A stretch of 52,380 nucleotides of DNA from Burkholderiales bacterium (GTDB lineage: Bacteria > Pseudomonadota > Gammaproteobacteria > Burkholderiales > UBA11063), in assembly GCA_019748155.1 (NCBI GenBank), contig JAIEPY010000019.1, positions 1-52,380 on the forward strand. Reading direction: 5' to 3'. Below the pieces are notes generated by a model. It searched no databases. It saw only the letters and a list, made by a program, of their open reading frames with translations, and was not told where the DNA came from. Made by a program: the position numbers and the translations under genes. Positions 1 to 8,505 of this stretch are shown here, in pieces (the stretch's first letter is position 1; the number at the start of each line of letters is the position of its first letter).

Positions 1-69
1 GGATTTTTTTAAAATCACCATTTCTTCAGTGGGCTGTCACGCCCCATCAAGTGACATTTCTATTTCGGG

Positions 70-1212
70 TTAACAAACATATTTCAAGATACTTTCAGGT
101 CGTGCCCAATTCTGCAGCATCTTCTTTTTTATTGAATTAACTTTCTTGCCATATGGTTCAATTGGTTTTAAAAGTGCTAATGCCATCTTCCTAAACCAAG
201 CAAAATTTAATGCCGCAGTTTCATCTCTAATTCGGCAGTCATCTTCTTTAAAAACAACATCTAATGTCCAATGCACTTTATTTTCAATGCCCCAATGCAA
301 TCTAGCCGCGCTTCCAATTCTTTGTACTTCTCGGTGATCAACTGAAGAAATAAAATAACGATTTTCAACCGTGATTTCACCTTTTTTATTTTCTGCCCTA
401 CGCTCTATTTTTACTACACTTGTGATTCCAAGCCATTCCTTGGGATCTATTGCATGCACTACTGACTTTAACGGCAAAGTAGTAGTAAATCTCTCTTCTA
501 TTTTGCCATGACTAGCCTCAATCTTATCCTCAAATTTTTGTAGCGGCATTTTGTCGCCATACTCTTTATTCTGAGCTAATGCAAAGACATCAGATATTGT
601 TTCATAAAGTTCTTTTTGATTTTCCTTAACTGCTATAAGGTAGTCCGCTTTTTGTTCAATAATCACTTTAGTGATTTCTTTCTGGCAACCCATCGCGTCA
701 ATAGTTACAATTGCCCCAGTAATTGCGAGTTGTTTAATTAATTCAGGTATTACCGTAATTTCATTGGTTTTTCCATCAACTTTTAATTGACCTAATGATA
801 GCCCATTAGCACACGAATACGCACTTAATACATGCAGAGCTCTAAGCCCCTTTCCTCTTGAATGAGAACCTTTCATTGTTTTTCCATCAATTGCAACTAC
901 ATTTTCCGCTACTAATCCCTTAATTTTACTAATCCAGATGATGAATCCACTAATTAATTGTTGATGATCTAAAAACCCCAAAACTCGTCGTATCGTATCG
1001 TGTGACGGTATGCCGTTTGGTAGTAACAAAAACCCTTTAAGCCACTCAATATGAAGCTTACCAAACTGTTCAATCTCTTCAAACGTTTGCGCTCCAGACA
1101 TTATAGAAAATAAAATTAAGACTATAATATCCAATAGATTATGAGCCTTTGTTCGTTCAATTCGTTTATCTTTTATCTCACCAAAACAACTAATGAAAAT
1201 ATTTCGATCCAT
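70..1212 (-). CDS. ISAs1-family (H-repeat type) DDE transposase
   Basis: This 380-residue protein is a full-length DDE transposase that would catalyse cut and strand transfer of its own element. The N-terminal ~90 residues form the ISAs1-associated helical domain (NLLDIIVLILFSIMSGAQTF). The catalytic domain follows, with the first Asp in VVAIDGKTMKGS, the second in IVTIDAMGCQKEI, and the Glu in WGIENKVHWTLDVVF. These are the usual ISAs1/H-repeat motifs. The frame has no stops or frameshifts, so the enzyme may still be active. It starts at ATG 1212, and about 108 bp of IS leader separate it from the proposed element end. It is transcribed in the same direction as the cas9 gene it interrupts. 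Confidence 0.93.
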   Translation of the reverse strand: MDRNIFISCFGEIKDKRIERTKAHNLLDIIVLILFSIMSGAQTFEEIEQFGKLHIEWLKGFLLLPNGIPSHDTIRRVLGFLDHQQLISGFIIWISKIKGLVAENVVAIDGKTMKGSHSRGKGLRALHVLSAYSCANGLSLGQLKVDGKTNEITVIPELIKQLAITGAIVTIDAMGCQKEITKVIIEQKADYLIAVKENQKELYETISDVFALAQNKEYGDKMPLQKFEDKIEASHGKIEERFTTTLPLKSVVHAIDPKEWLGITSVVKIERRAENKKGEITVENRYFISSVDHREVQRIGSAARLHWGIENKVHWTLDVVFKEDDCRIRDETAALNFAWFRKMALALLKPIEPYGKKVNSIKKKMLQNWARPESILKYVC

Positions 1213-1300
1213 TGAAAACCTCGGCTAATGTTACTGTAGCCATTATATTACTTAACTTTTAATAGACGGTGGGGATTTATTAGCCTTTTGTTCTCAATGG

Positions 1301-1320
1301 ATTAAGATGCGTTTACCCTG
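1301..1320 (-). repeat. Putative terminal inverted repeat of the ISAs1 element
   Basis: Read on the minus strand from 1320, the end begins CAGGGTAAACGCATCTTAAT. Two things support it as the IS tip: its resemblance, as I recall, to ISAs1-family ends that begin CAGGG, and the abrupt end of Cas9 homology at the same place. The cas9 stop codon TAA (1313-1315) is inside it. The partner repeat is not in the window. Confidence 0.55.
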
Positions 1321-4201
1321 ATAAATAAACTGGTACAATATAATTTTTACCATCTTTTGTAAAAATATCAATTCTAACCATTCCGCCATTATCGGCTATT
1401 CCATGATTTACCTCAACCCCTGTATTTTGTGCTTGAATTACTTTAATAGTTTTAATTTGGTGCTCACTAGGTGTTCCATCTTTGCGAGGGGCTAATAATG
1501 GCTTAGCAAAGGCTTTTTTTGCGTCATTATCATGTTTTTCAAGACGCTCTTTTAGTAGTTTATAGATATTAGGATTATGTTGTTTGTAAGTCGGGCAAAG
1601 AGTTGGGATTTCATCATCTTTATCTAATTTAATGCCACTTTCAGATAAGCGCTTGCTAATTGTCGAAAATGGTTTACCATTGTTATATTCTGCGACTGGA
1701 TTATCAACATATCTTTTGGAGCGAATCGTGTCTAAGTGAACTTGTCCAGTTACGGTACGCTTTGGCATCCGTGAGACAAATACCTGATTAACTTTCTGTA
1801 AAAGTTGTGTCCTAAAGTTAATGTTTGGCATCGGGAATCTATCAAATACTTCACCACTTTCTGGATCTGTATAGGTAGCATCTTGATTTTTACCATAGCT
1901 TTTAGCCTGCATAAAAGCAGTGATTCTTTGCTGCATACTAGTGGTTACAGCAGCAATCACGCAGGCATCTTGTGCATGATGAAGGTCATTTTCCTCACGT
2001 GATTTTGCTAGTCCCCAATGCGAACGGATAAATGCGGTAGCTTGTCCAGTTAGCACCCGTACACGTCGCTTATTTTTATCACCCAACTCAGCAAAGTGTA
2101 AATTATTTTCTAGATAATTTTTGCAAAAACTAGAGATATATCGAGTATCATTTAGGTTGCGTTCAATAAATTTGTCTTGATCAAATTTTTTAGTCAGTAA
2201 TAATTGATATTTTTTATAGCTAAACCCAGCTTGTCTACCATGTTTGAGTAAGTTTTCGCAATGTTCCTCAAAAGTATGCCATTTTTGTTCAGCAATATAT
2301 TCATAGGGGGTTTGATTCCCTTTTCGTTGATTCTCGGCAGTTAAGCATAATACTTTATTACTTAAACTATCATCAAAACTACGTGAGAATGGAATAATAT
2401 GATCAATCTGTGTTAAATTTACGCCATGGCGAATTTCATCTAGATTGATTGATTCACCACTATAAATACAGTGCCCATTTTGTTGTTTCCAGAGTTTGTA
2501 CTTGGTGAGCTCATCTTTGGCAGGATGGCGCTTAAAGTATTCTGTAAACTGTGCAACCATCTTTTCATTACTGGCTTTATTTTCTTTTTGAAATTTACTT
2601 ATTTCATTGCGCTGTTGCGCAGTTTTACCTATATCACGAGCTAATTCAATATTTATTTGATACGGAGAGCCATAAATAGCAATAATTGCGTTAATAACTT
2701 TGCGTACTTGACTAATTGCTCTGATTACAACTGGATTAGTTAATTCCTGATCTAAACCCAACGCTTGAATAGTTGGTAATTTTATATTTCGCTGTGATTG
2801 TTGCGCACTATGATTGTAACCTGCAGATGCACAGGCTTCATCATAGCGTTGTCCTAATTCTAAAAATGGGATAATCTTATATAGCGCGAGTAGAGAGAGG
2901 CTAATATTTTTGTCAAAGCTTATACCGTCATCAAGTAACGCACTAATAATTAAAGTCTGTTCTTCTATTTGGAAATTATGTGGATGTTTGGTAAATGATT
3001 TAGCTAGTGCTGCACTTATCGTTTCATCTGTTTTATTATAGGTAAGAGAGATGGCAATTTCATCTATAAGAGCAACGTTACTGCTTAAATTACTCCAAGT
3101 TACGTCTCCAATATGATTACTAATGGAAGTTTTTAATTCATGATAGGCTTTAAACTCTAACTCCTTGATTTTTTCCTTTTTTTCACACTCCAAAAAATCA
3201 TTATTGGAATTATATTTCACAAAATTAAAACGGGCTTCATCAGAGATATCTAGTGCTTTACGAATATCAGCGAATGTAATATTAAATGATTTTGTTTTAC
3301 GTGCGATTGCTAAATCATAAATGTGTTTAATTTCAGATTGACTAAGCCAATGCTCTATTGAGTCAAGTGTGTAATAGATATTATTTAGTTTTGATAAAGC
3401 AATAAATTTTTCACTGCTGAAGCAAGCTTTTGGTGCGCGCTTTTCTGCTTTTTCAAATTGACAGCTTCCGACCATCTCAATAATGTTACCTCGCCAGTCA
3501 AATGATTTTTGCCAATTAAACATCTTTAGATAGTGTTCAATAAATCCTGTAGAAATGAGTTCGTTTCCTAGCTGTTGCTGACGTTCTAAAATTATTCTGG
3601 CTTCGTCTTCAATATCAGTACGCTGCAGCATTACACGGTATTCGCCAAAACGATTGCGACGATTGGTAGAGAAATCATCATCTTTATAGAGCATTTCACC
3701 GATAGAACGATAAGATTTATCAATTAGAAGCTGATGGTTTTCTTTTAGTTTATTATTTATCTTACCATCAACAGATTTATCATTTTTACGATTGGATTTG
3801 AACCCACGATGTTTTGCTAAGTGGATCAAAATTTGTGCTAATTGGGTATTGGTTAATTGGTGATCAAGTGCTTGGTAACGCAGTTCATAAACGTCATATC
3901 TGGAGGATTTTGATGGTGTTTTTTCTGGAGAGATAAATAATTTGGCTAACTCATCTTGTGTAAGCAAGCCAGACTGAATTAGATATTCTTTTATTTTTTC
4001 CATGCGATAAGCGCGGCGTCTAATTCTGCGCCTTTGTCCGCGAGCTAATCGCCGTGGTGTCGCGAGTGATTCCTTTGTTTTAGGATTTTCTGCGGCATCA
4101 AATAGACGAACCCCACACTTTTCAATAGTTGATTTATCTATATCATAAATAGCCCAGCCAATTGAAGCGATTCCTAAGTCAAGTCCTAATACATAGCGCA
4201 T
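1313..4201 (-). CDS. cas9: Type II-C Cas9, C-terminus truncated by the IS
   Basis: This is the RNA-guided DNA endonuclease of a type II-C CRISPR system, 962 residues long. The nuclease residues are intact: RuvC-I Asp8 (LGLDLGIASIGWA), the Arg-rich bridge helix near residues 50-70, RuvC-II Glu519 (NIELARD), HNH His601 (QIDHIIPFSRSFDD), and RuvC-III His742 and Asp745 (LHHAQDACVIA). The protein ends ...GGMVRIDIFTKDGKNYIVPVY-LSG. Neisseria meningitidis Cas9 continues from the equivalent VPIY for about 117 residues that hold most of the PAM-interacting domain. The last codons (TCA GGG TAA) run into the adjacent IS end, so this is an IS-disrupted gene. It starts at ATG 4201 with GAGAGG eight bases upstream. 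The protein may still fold and bind RNA, but normal PAM recognition is unlikely. Confidence 0.92.
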   Translation of the reverse strand: MRYVLGLDLGIASIGWAIYDIDKSTIEKCGVRLFDAAENPKTKESLATPRRLARGQRRRIRRRAYRMEKIKEYLIQSGLLTQDELAKLFISPEKTPSKSSRYDVYELRYQALDHQLTNTQLAQILIHLAKHRGFKSNRKNDKSVDGKINNKLKENHQLLIDKSYRSIGEMLYKDDDFSTNRRNRFGEYRVMLQRTDIEDEARIILERQQQLGNELISTGFIEHYLKMFNWQKSFDWRGNIIEMVGSCQFEKAEKRAPKACFSSEKFIALSKLNNIYYTLDSIEHWLSQSEIKHIYDLAIARKTKSFNITFADIRKALDISDEARFNFVKYNSNNDFLECEKKEKIKELEFKAYHELKTSISNHIGDVTWSNLSSNVALIDEIAISLTYNKTDETISAALAKSFTKHPHNFQIEEQTLIISALLDDGISFDKNISLSLLALYKIIPFLELGQRYDEACASAGYNHSAQQSQRNIKLPTIQALGLDQELTNPVVIRAISQVRKVINAIIAIYGSPYQINIELARDIGKTAQQRNEISKFQKENKASNEKMVAQFTEYFKRHPAKDELTKYKLWKQQNGHCIYSGESINLDEIRHGVNLTQIDHIIPFSRSFDDSLSNKVLCLTAENQRKGNQTPYEYIAEQKWHTFEEHCENLLKHGRQAGFSYKKYQLLLTKKFDQDKFIERNLNDTRYISSFCKNYLENNLHFAELGDKNKRRVRVLTGQATAFIRSHWGLAKSREENDLHHAQDACVIAAVTTSMQQRITAFMQAKSYGKNQDATYTDPESGEVFDRFPMPNINFRTQLLQKVNQVFVSRMPKRTVTGQVHLDTIRSKRYVDNPVAEYNNGKPFSTISKRLSESGIKLDKDDEIPTLCPTYKQHNPNIYKLLKERLEKHDNDAKKAFAKPLLAPRKDGTPSEHQIKTIKVIQAQNTGVEVNHGIADNGGMVRIDIFTKDGKNYIVPVYLSG

Positions 4202-4300
4202 AATGAGTACCTCTCATAGATAATAAGTGAATGAATAAAACTGTTGGTTAATCTAGTGTACTATTCCATGCTTCCGTAATTGAGTCTGATTTTATCGTTT

Positions 4301-5749
4301 TTAGGTATTGCTCTCTATCATATTCAAAGATTCCAAACTATCAGCAAAAAATTGTTTGAAGGTTTGTAACTCGGCTTTGCCAGTATCGCCACGACTGCTC
4401 CCATTAGCCAAGAATGAAATCGCATAAACATGACCATTACGAGCATAGAAATAACCCGAATAAGCTTTGGTGTCAGATAGTGAACCAGTTTTGGCATGCA
4501 GCTGGGTTTTATATCTACCAAATTCGGTTTGCAGAGTACCAGATTCGCCAGGAGTTGGGAGACTGTTAATAAAGTTAGCGGACTCTTTGTCATGATACAT
4601 TGCATAGAGTAATGCTGTCATATGCGTTGCAGATAGCTGCTCATAGCGTGATAATCCCGAGCCATTTTCTACTTTAAGTTCTGGAAAGTTTAGACTCTGA
4701 TTAAATGTTCGGTAGTAGATATTTTTAGCATTTTCATATGTCGCATCATTTGCTGAGCGGTATGCACCTAGAGAAAGTAGCATACTCTTGGCATAGAGGT
4801 TATTACTTTGTTTATTCATCTGCCACATCACTTGTGCTAAAGGTGGCGAGCTTATTTCAGCAATAGGTGTAGTTGAAGCTGGGGCATTTTCTATCAAGAT
4901 TTTACCTTTGAGTTTGATATGCTGCTGTTTCAAAATCAGCGCAACAAGCTGTCGATTGTATTGATCGGTGTCTAAGAGGTAGAAATTAATATTTTTTCCA
5001 TCACAGCTAGCTGGTACATTACCAGTTAAAACAAAATCACTAGTTTTCTGTTTTTTAGATTTTGAAGCCGTAGTCCGTGATTTATTAATGTTGACATAAT
5101 TACTTAAATCATTACAAGCGAATTTAGAGCTAATTAATTTCAATTGGTTATCAAATTTTAATTTGCCACTACGATATGTATCAAAAGTAATTTTATTAGC
5201 TTTAATATGTAAGGCCAGAGTAGAGATGTTTTCATCAATTATCAAGGATTTAGGATCTACAGAATAACTGGCATATGGCTCAGGATAGAGTTCGCTACTG
5301 GGAACATTTTGGTTAAAGATATGAGTATCTAAAATCAAATTTCCTTGGATCGTATTTATTCCATTATGTTTTAACGTCATAAACAGATTAGTTACTGATT
5401 GTGTGCTTAGCGTTGGATCGCCACCACCGATTAGATAGAGGTTACCATCCAAATTATCTTGTTTAACTTTGCCGTTGTAACTAAGCGTTGTTTTCCATGT
5501 AAAATTAGCCCCAAGGCTTTGTAATGCGACATAACTGGTTAATAGCTTCATATTTGAGGCTAAGAGCATTGGAGTTGATTCACGGTAGTGATAAATAACA
5601 TCTGCATTCGCGCTATCAATTACGCTAACCGCAACTTTATTTTTTAATGCATTGGGGATTGTGGGTAGAATTTGCGGTGCAGCGAAGCAGGGAGTGGTTA
5701 AAAGGAATAATGTGGTGATAAGTTTGATTTTAATTTTATTTGCGTGCAC
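4301..5749 (-). CDS. dacB: D-alanyl-D-alanine carboxypeptidase/endopeptidase (PBP4, peptidase S13)
   Basis: This is a periplasmic serine hydrolase that trims and cleaves peptidoglycan cross-links. An N-terminal signal peptide ends near CFA-APQ. The three penicillin-binding motifs are SNMK (Ser67-Lys70, counted from the TTG at 5755), SNN (from Ser317) and KTG (from Lys422), with the large insert between motifs 1 and 2 that is typical of S13 enzymes. I chose GTG 5749 as the start because AAGG lies seven bases upstream; a TTG at 5755 would sit almost on that ribosome site. The start overlaps the end of rnfH by 14 bases. This is the last gene of tolQ-ubiG-ratA-rnfH-dacB. The 99 bp between it and cas9 show no array or clear terminator. 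Confidence 0.93.
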   Translation of the reverse strand: MHANKIKIKLITTLFLLTTPCFAAPQILPTIPNALKNKVAVSVIDSANADVIYHYRESTPMLLASNMKLLTSYVALQSLGANFTWKTTLSYNGKVKQDNLDGNLYLIGGGDPTLSTQSVTNLFMTLKHNGINTIQGNLILDTHIFNQNVPSSELYPEPYASYSVDPKSLIIDENISTLALHIKANKITFDTYRSGKLKFDNQLKLISSKFACNDLSNYVNINKSRTTASKSKKQKTSDFVLTGNVPASCDGKNINFYLLDTDQYNRQLVALILKQQHIKLKGKILIENAPASTTPIAEISSPPLAQVMWQMNKQSNNLYAKSMLLSLGAYRSANDATYENAKNIYYRTFNQSLNFPELKVENGSGLSRYEQLSATHMTALLYAMYHDKESANFINSLPTPGESGTLQTEFGRYKTQLHAKTGSLSDTKAYSGYFYARNGHVYAISFLANGSSRGDTGKAELQTFKQFFADSLESLNMIESNT

Positions 5750-6011
5750 GCTCAAGCCTTTTTTGATTTGGGGTTTTATTTAGGGGGCGATATATCTCGA
5801 TGCGATCACCATGTTTTAGCTGATATTGTTCGGGGTTAAATTGACGTTTGCCAAAGATGCCAACTGGTAAACTAAGTAGGTCATAATCAGGGAAGAAATC
5901 CTGGATTTGTGAACGTGCAATAGCATCAGCAATTGAGCAGGGTAGCTCAACCTCGAGAGCTACAATTTTTTGTAAGGAGTAGGTTGCAAAAACAACCTCA
6001 ATTTTAATCAT
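5736..6011 (-). CDS. rnfH: RnfH family (UPF0125) ubiquitin-like protein
   Basis: This 91-residue protein has the RnfH pattern: IEVVFATYSLQKIVALEVELP at the start, then VGIFGKR in the middle and HGDRIEIYRPL near the end. The fold is predicted to be beta-grasp, like ThiS/MoaD. Its biochemical role is unsettled. In many proteobacteria it sits next to ratA, as here, where the two overlap by four bases (ATGA). The tail is basic (QKRLERARK). Confidence 0.9.
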   Translation of the reverse strand: MIKIEVVFATYSLQKIVALEVELPCSIADAIARSQIQDFFPDYDLLSLPVGIFGKRQFNPEQYQLKHGDRIEIYRPLNKTPNQKRLERARK

Positions 6012-6442
6012 TTACGGTAAATCTCATGAGCTTTTTTAACGAAACTATCAACGATATTTTTAATTACAAATTCAAAAACAGTACCAATTACTTTTTCAAT
6101 AATGATATTGCTAAATTTGTAATCAAGCTTAAATTCAACTTTGCAGCCAGATTCGCCAAGAGGAGTAAATATCCAATGACCTTTAAGATGCTTAAATGGA
6201 CCATCAACCAGACTTAAATCAATTTTTTGGTCTGGGGTATTGATGTTTTCGGTGGTAAAGTGAGCTTTTACTTTTAGATAAGAGATATCAACCCGAGCAA
6301 CAACTCGATTGCCTTCACTTTTAAGAACCTGTGAACTAGGACACCATGGTAAATAATGTTTATAATTAGCAATATCACTAACTAATGCGTACATTTGTGC
6401 TGGTGTATATGGAGTAATGACTGATTTCGTAATTGTTAGCAT
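6008..6442 (-). CDS. ratA: RatA / COQ10-like START-domain protein
   Basis: This is a 144-residue SRPBCC/START-fold protein, recognised from ALVSDIANYKHYLPWCPSSQV near the start and the conserved WIFTPLGESGCKVEFKLDYKF region. E. coli RatA has been described as blocking association of ribosomal subunits, while the homologous COQ10 binds ubiquinone. The gene next door is ubiG, which favours a quinone-linked role here (inference from context). It overlaps ubiG by seven bases and rnfH by four, so translation of the three is probably coupled. Confidence 0.9.
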   Translation of the reverse strand: MLTITKSVITPYTPAQMYALVSDIANYKHYLPWCPSSQVLKSEGNRVVARVDISYLKVKAHFTTENINTPDQKIDLSLVDGPFKHLKGHWIFTPLGESGCKVEFKLDYKFSNIIIEKVIGTVFEFVIKNIVDSFVKKAHEIYRK

Positions 6443-7128
6443 ATTTTTTGACAGGCTACCATATAGTTAATACTTGTATCGGTACTAAGCGCCGCAGTTT
6501 GACTGATTGGGTGATAAGTCATTCCACTAAGGGCGACTAATTCAAATCCAGCTTGTTTGAGCATATTGCGTAATTCTGCAGGTTTGATGAATTTTTGATA
6601 ATCATGCGTACCTTGTGGGACAAGATTTAAAATATATTCTGCAGCAACCACACCAAGTGCATAACTCTTAAAATTACGATTCAACGTCGAAAAGAACGCC
6701 ATCCCGTTTGGTTTTAATAATTTAGCACACTCTTGAATAATGTAAGCAGGATCAGGAACATGCTCGAGCATTTCCATACAAGTTACTATATCGTAACTCT
6801 CCGCTGACTGCGCTGCTTTAGCACCAACTTCAATACACTCATAGTTAATTGACAAATTACTTTCATAAAGATGGAGCTTGGCAATTTCAATTGATTGCGG
6901 AGCTAGGTCAATAGCGCTAACTTGTGCGCCAAGCTTGGCCAGAGCTTCGGATAAAATTCCGCCACCACAACCAACATCAATCAGCGCCTTATCACGGATT
7001 TGACTATGTTTTTGGATGAACTCACAGCGTAGCGGATTGATTTGATGCAAGGTTTTAAATGCGCCATCTAGATTCCACCACTCATGAGCTAAATCATTAA
7101 ATTTGTCAATTTCGGCTTGAGAATGCAT
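6436..7128 (-). CDS. ubiG: Ubiquinone biosynthesis O-methyltransferase UbiG
   Basis: This SAM-dependent methyltransferase carries out both O-methylation steps of ubiquinone synthesis. The 230-residue length is usual for the family. Motif I reads DVGCGGGILSEALAKLGA and binds SAM. The N-terminal EWWNLDGAFKTLHQINPLR and the later TCMEMLEHVPDP are characteristic of UbiG. Its stop overlaps the ratA start, and its ATG lies three bases after the tolQ stop. Confidence 0.95.
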   Translation of the reverse strand: MHSQAEIDKFNDLAHEWWNLDGAFKTLHQINPLRCEFIQKHSQIRDKALIDVGCGGGILSEALAKLGAQVSAIDLAPQSIEIAKLHLYESNLSINYECIEVGAKAAQSAESYDIVTCMEMLEHVPDPAYIIQECAKLLKPNGMAFFSTLNRNFKSYALGVVAAEYILNLVPQGTHDYQKFIKPAELRNMLKQAGFELVALSGMTYHPISQTAALSTDTSINYMVACQKIC

Positions 7129-7131
7129 TTT

Positions 7132-7821
7132 TTACATATCCTGATTGCTGGTTGCAGATAGTTTGCGATTAATTAAGTTTAAAAACTCATCACCAAAGCG
7201 GTTCATTTTTTTCTCAAGCATTTCTATATCTGCCGTAAATTTATTATAGCCCATATATGCCGGAATTGCGACAAATAAACCAATTGCGGTGGCAATTAGT
7301 GCTTCTGCAATACCTGGTGCAACTGAAGCAAGGGTAGCCTGTCCCGTATTACCTAAGCCGATAAATGCATGCATAATTCCCCATACCGTACCGAGTAATC
7401 CAATGTACGGACTAACTGAACCAAAGGTAGCTAAGGTTGATAGACGGCTTTCGTAGCTATTTAATTCATCATCAATAGTGGCGGTTAATGAGCGTTCGAT
7501 ATTGCTTGTAATGGTGTCTTTATTGCTAATTCCGCTTTTGCTTAGGCGGTTATATTCGGATAGAGCAGCATAGAACATTTGGCAGGTTGTCGTGCGATTA
7601 GCCGCCGTGCTGATTGAGTTATACAGTGTAGTTATACTTCCGCTATTATGGTATTGGCTCATGAATTTTATTGTTTCTGATTTTGCTTTAGATAATGCAA
7701 TCCATTTGCTGATAATGATACCCCATGAAACTACTGAGAATATTGCAAGCAATCCCATAATTGCCTGTACGGCAAACGATGCATCAGTAATCAGCGATAT
7801 AATTGACATTTGTTGTTCCAT
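7132..7821 (-). CDS. tolQ: TolQ/ExbB-type proton-channel protein
   Basis: This 229-residue inner-membrane protein belongs to the MotA/TolQ/ExbB family and powers a trans-envelope machine with the proton gradient. Three membrane segments are visible: residues ~16-38, and the paired helices around SPYIGLLGTVWGIMHAFIGLG and GIAEALIATAIGLFVAIPAYMGY. The second pair carries the conserved TolQ signature. No tolR, tolA, tolB or pal gene lies beside it; ubiG follows instead. It could be TolQ, or an ExbB working with a distant partner. A second Met at codon 5 is an alternative start. Confidence 0.88.
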   Translation of the reverse strand: MEQQMSIISLITDASFAVQAIMGLLAIFSVVSWGIIISKWIALSKAKSETIKFMSQYHNSGSITTLYNSISTAANRTTTCQMFYAALSEYNRLSKSGISNKDTITSNIERSLTATIDDELNSYESRLSTLATFGSVSPYIGLLGTVWGIMHAFIGLGNTGQATLASVAPGIAEALIATAIGLFVAIPAYMGYNKFTADIEMLEKKMNRFGDEFLNLINRKLSATSNQDM

Positions 7822-7991
7822 AAGTCCTCACATAAATAAGTAATAGATTTTAAGGCTAAATTTTACCACAGATGATTTATACAAAATACATTGAATTGTA
7901 ATTGTAGAGCAATACATAGTTGAAGCAGAAAACTTTGTTATAAGATAATTTATAGTAATAGGCATTTATCCAACAGGCGAGTATATCAAAA

Positions 7992-8453
7992 TTACAGCTC
8001 ATCACTATAATCAGATTGGATAATTTTAAAAATAATCTCCAAACTAAAACCACGGCCAGAGAGGAAGCGTATTTGTTGTGCCTTTTCCTTAGCATTTTCA
8101 GGTGGCTTTCCATGAAATTTGCGTAGCCAAATGGATTGGGCCGTAGCAAACTCATTGATTGCGGCTTGCTGATAGAGGCTATTTACTAATTCCTGATCAG
8201 CAACTTTATTCATTAACTGGTATTTTATACGCTGTGCACCAAATTTTTGACTTTTAGCATTGATATAATTTTCAATATAACGCTCTTCATTAAGATATTT
8301 TTGTTCAACCATTTGGTTTAAAACTTCTTTGATCGCTTCAATATCTTCGCTGTATTTTTGGAGTTTGCTTAGTAGCTCACGATATGAATAATCACGTCTG
8401 GATAGCAAGTCTAAGGCTTTAGCGTAAAGGTTAATTGGCTTTGAGTGGTTCAT
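7992..8453 (-). CDS. recX: RecX, RecA regulator
   Basis: This 153-residue three-helix-repeat protein caps or destabilises RecA filaments. Family hallmarks are ALDLLSRRDYSYRELLSKL at the start, LNEERYIENYINAK in the middle, and the C-terminal IRFLSGRGFSLEIIFKII. It lies directly downstream of recA, separated by 52 bases that contain a hairpin (8467-8497). That arrangement would let only part of the recA transcript extend into recX. Confidence 0.92.
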   Translation of the reverse strand: MNHSKPINLYAKALDLLSRRDYSYRELLSKLQKYSEDIEAIKEVLNQMVEQKYLNEERYIENYINAKSQKFGAQRIKYQLMNKVADQELVNSLYQQAAINEFATAQSIWLRKFHGKPPENAKEKAQQIRFLSGRGFSLEIIFKIIQSDYSDEL

Positions 8454-8466
8454 TGATGCGCGGTTT

Positions 8467-8497
8467 AAAAAGGCGTAGTTTTTAATTACGCCTTTTT
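8467..8497 (-). terminator. Hairpin between recA and recX (terminator/attenuator)
   Basis: AAAAAGGCGTA (8467-8477) pairs with TACGCCTTTTT (8487-8497) across a nine-base loop. On the minus strand the stem is followed by a U-rich run, so it should work as an intrinsic terminator after recA and give partial read-through into recX. The stem is symmetric, but no gene reads into it from the left. Confidence 0.8.
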
Positions 8498-8505
8498 CTA
8501 TTTAG

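Larger units (their letters stand above)
1..1320 (-). mobile_element. ISAs1-family insertion sequence (one end outside window)
   Basis: This is an insertion sequence carrying one transposase gene. The right boundary is placed at about 1320, because the minus strand starting there reads CAGGGTAAACGCATC, which looks like an ISAs1-type terminal repeat, and because the cas9 frame is cut at the same point. I find no matching inverted repeat between 1 and 69, so the left end lies outside the window and the element is longer than 1.32 kb. ISAs1 elements usually span 1.2-1.5 kb and make 8-10 bp target duplications. The duplication cannot be tested here, but on the cas9 side it would begin ATAAATAA at 1321. 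The boundary is inference; the transposase is certain. Confidence 0.8.

Noticed and set aside
1-69. Left terminal repeat of the IS within the window
   Set aside because: No CAGGGTAAACGC-like sequence occurs in 1-69; the GGCT...CCCCA resemblance to bases near 1270-1285 is too weak to be the true end.
4202-4300. Possible tracrRNA or CRISPR leader between cas9 and dacB
   Set aside because: No repeat-like or anti-repeat duplex and no terminator hairpin are visible; it looks like a plain 5' leader with GAGAGG for cas9.
7877-8155. 92-codon minus-strand frame overlapping recX
   Set aside because: It is in a different frame from the well-supported recX and has no recognisable features.
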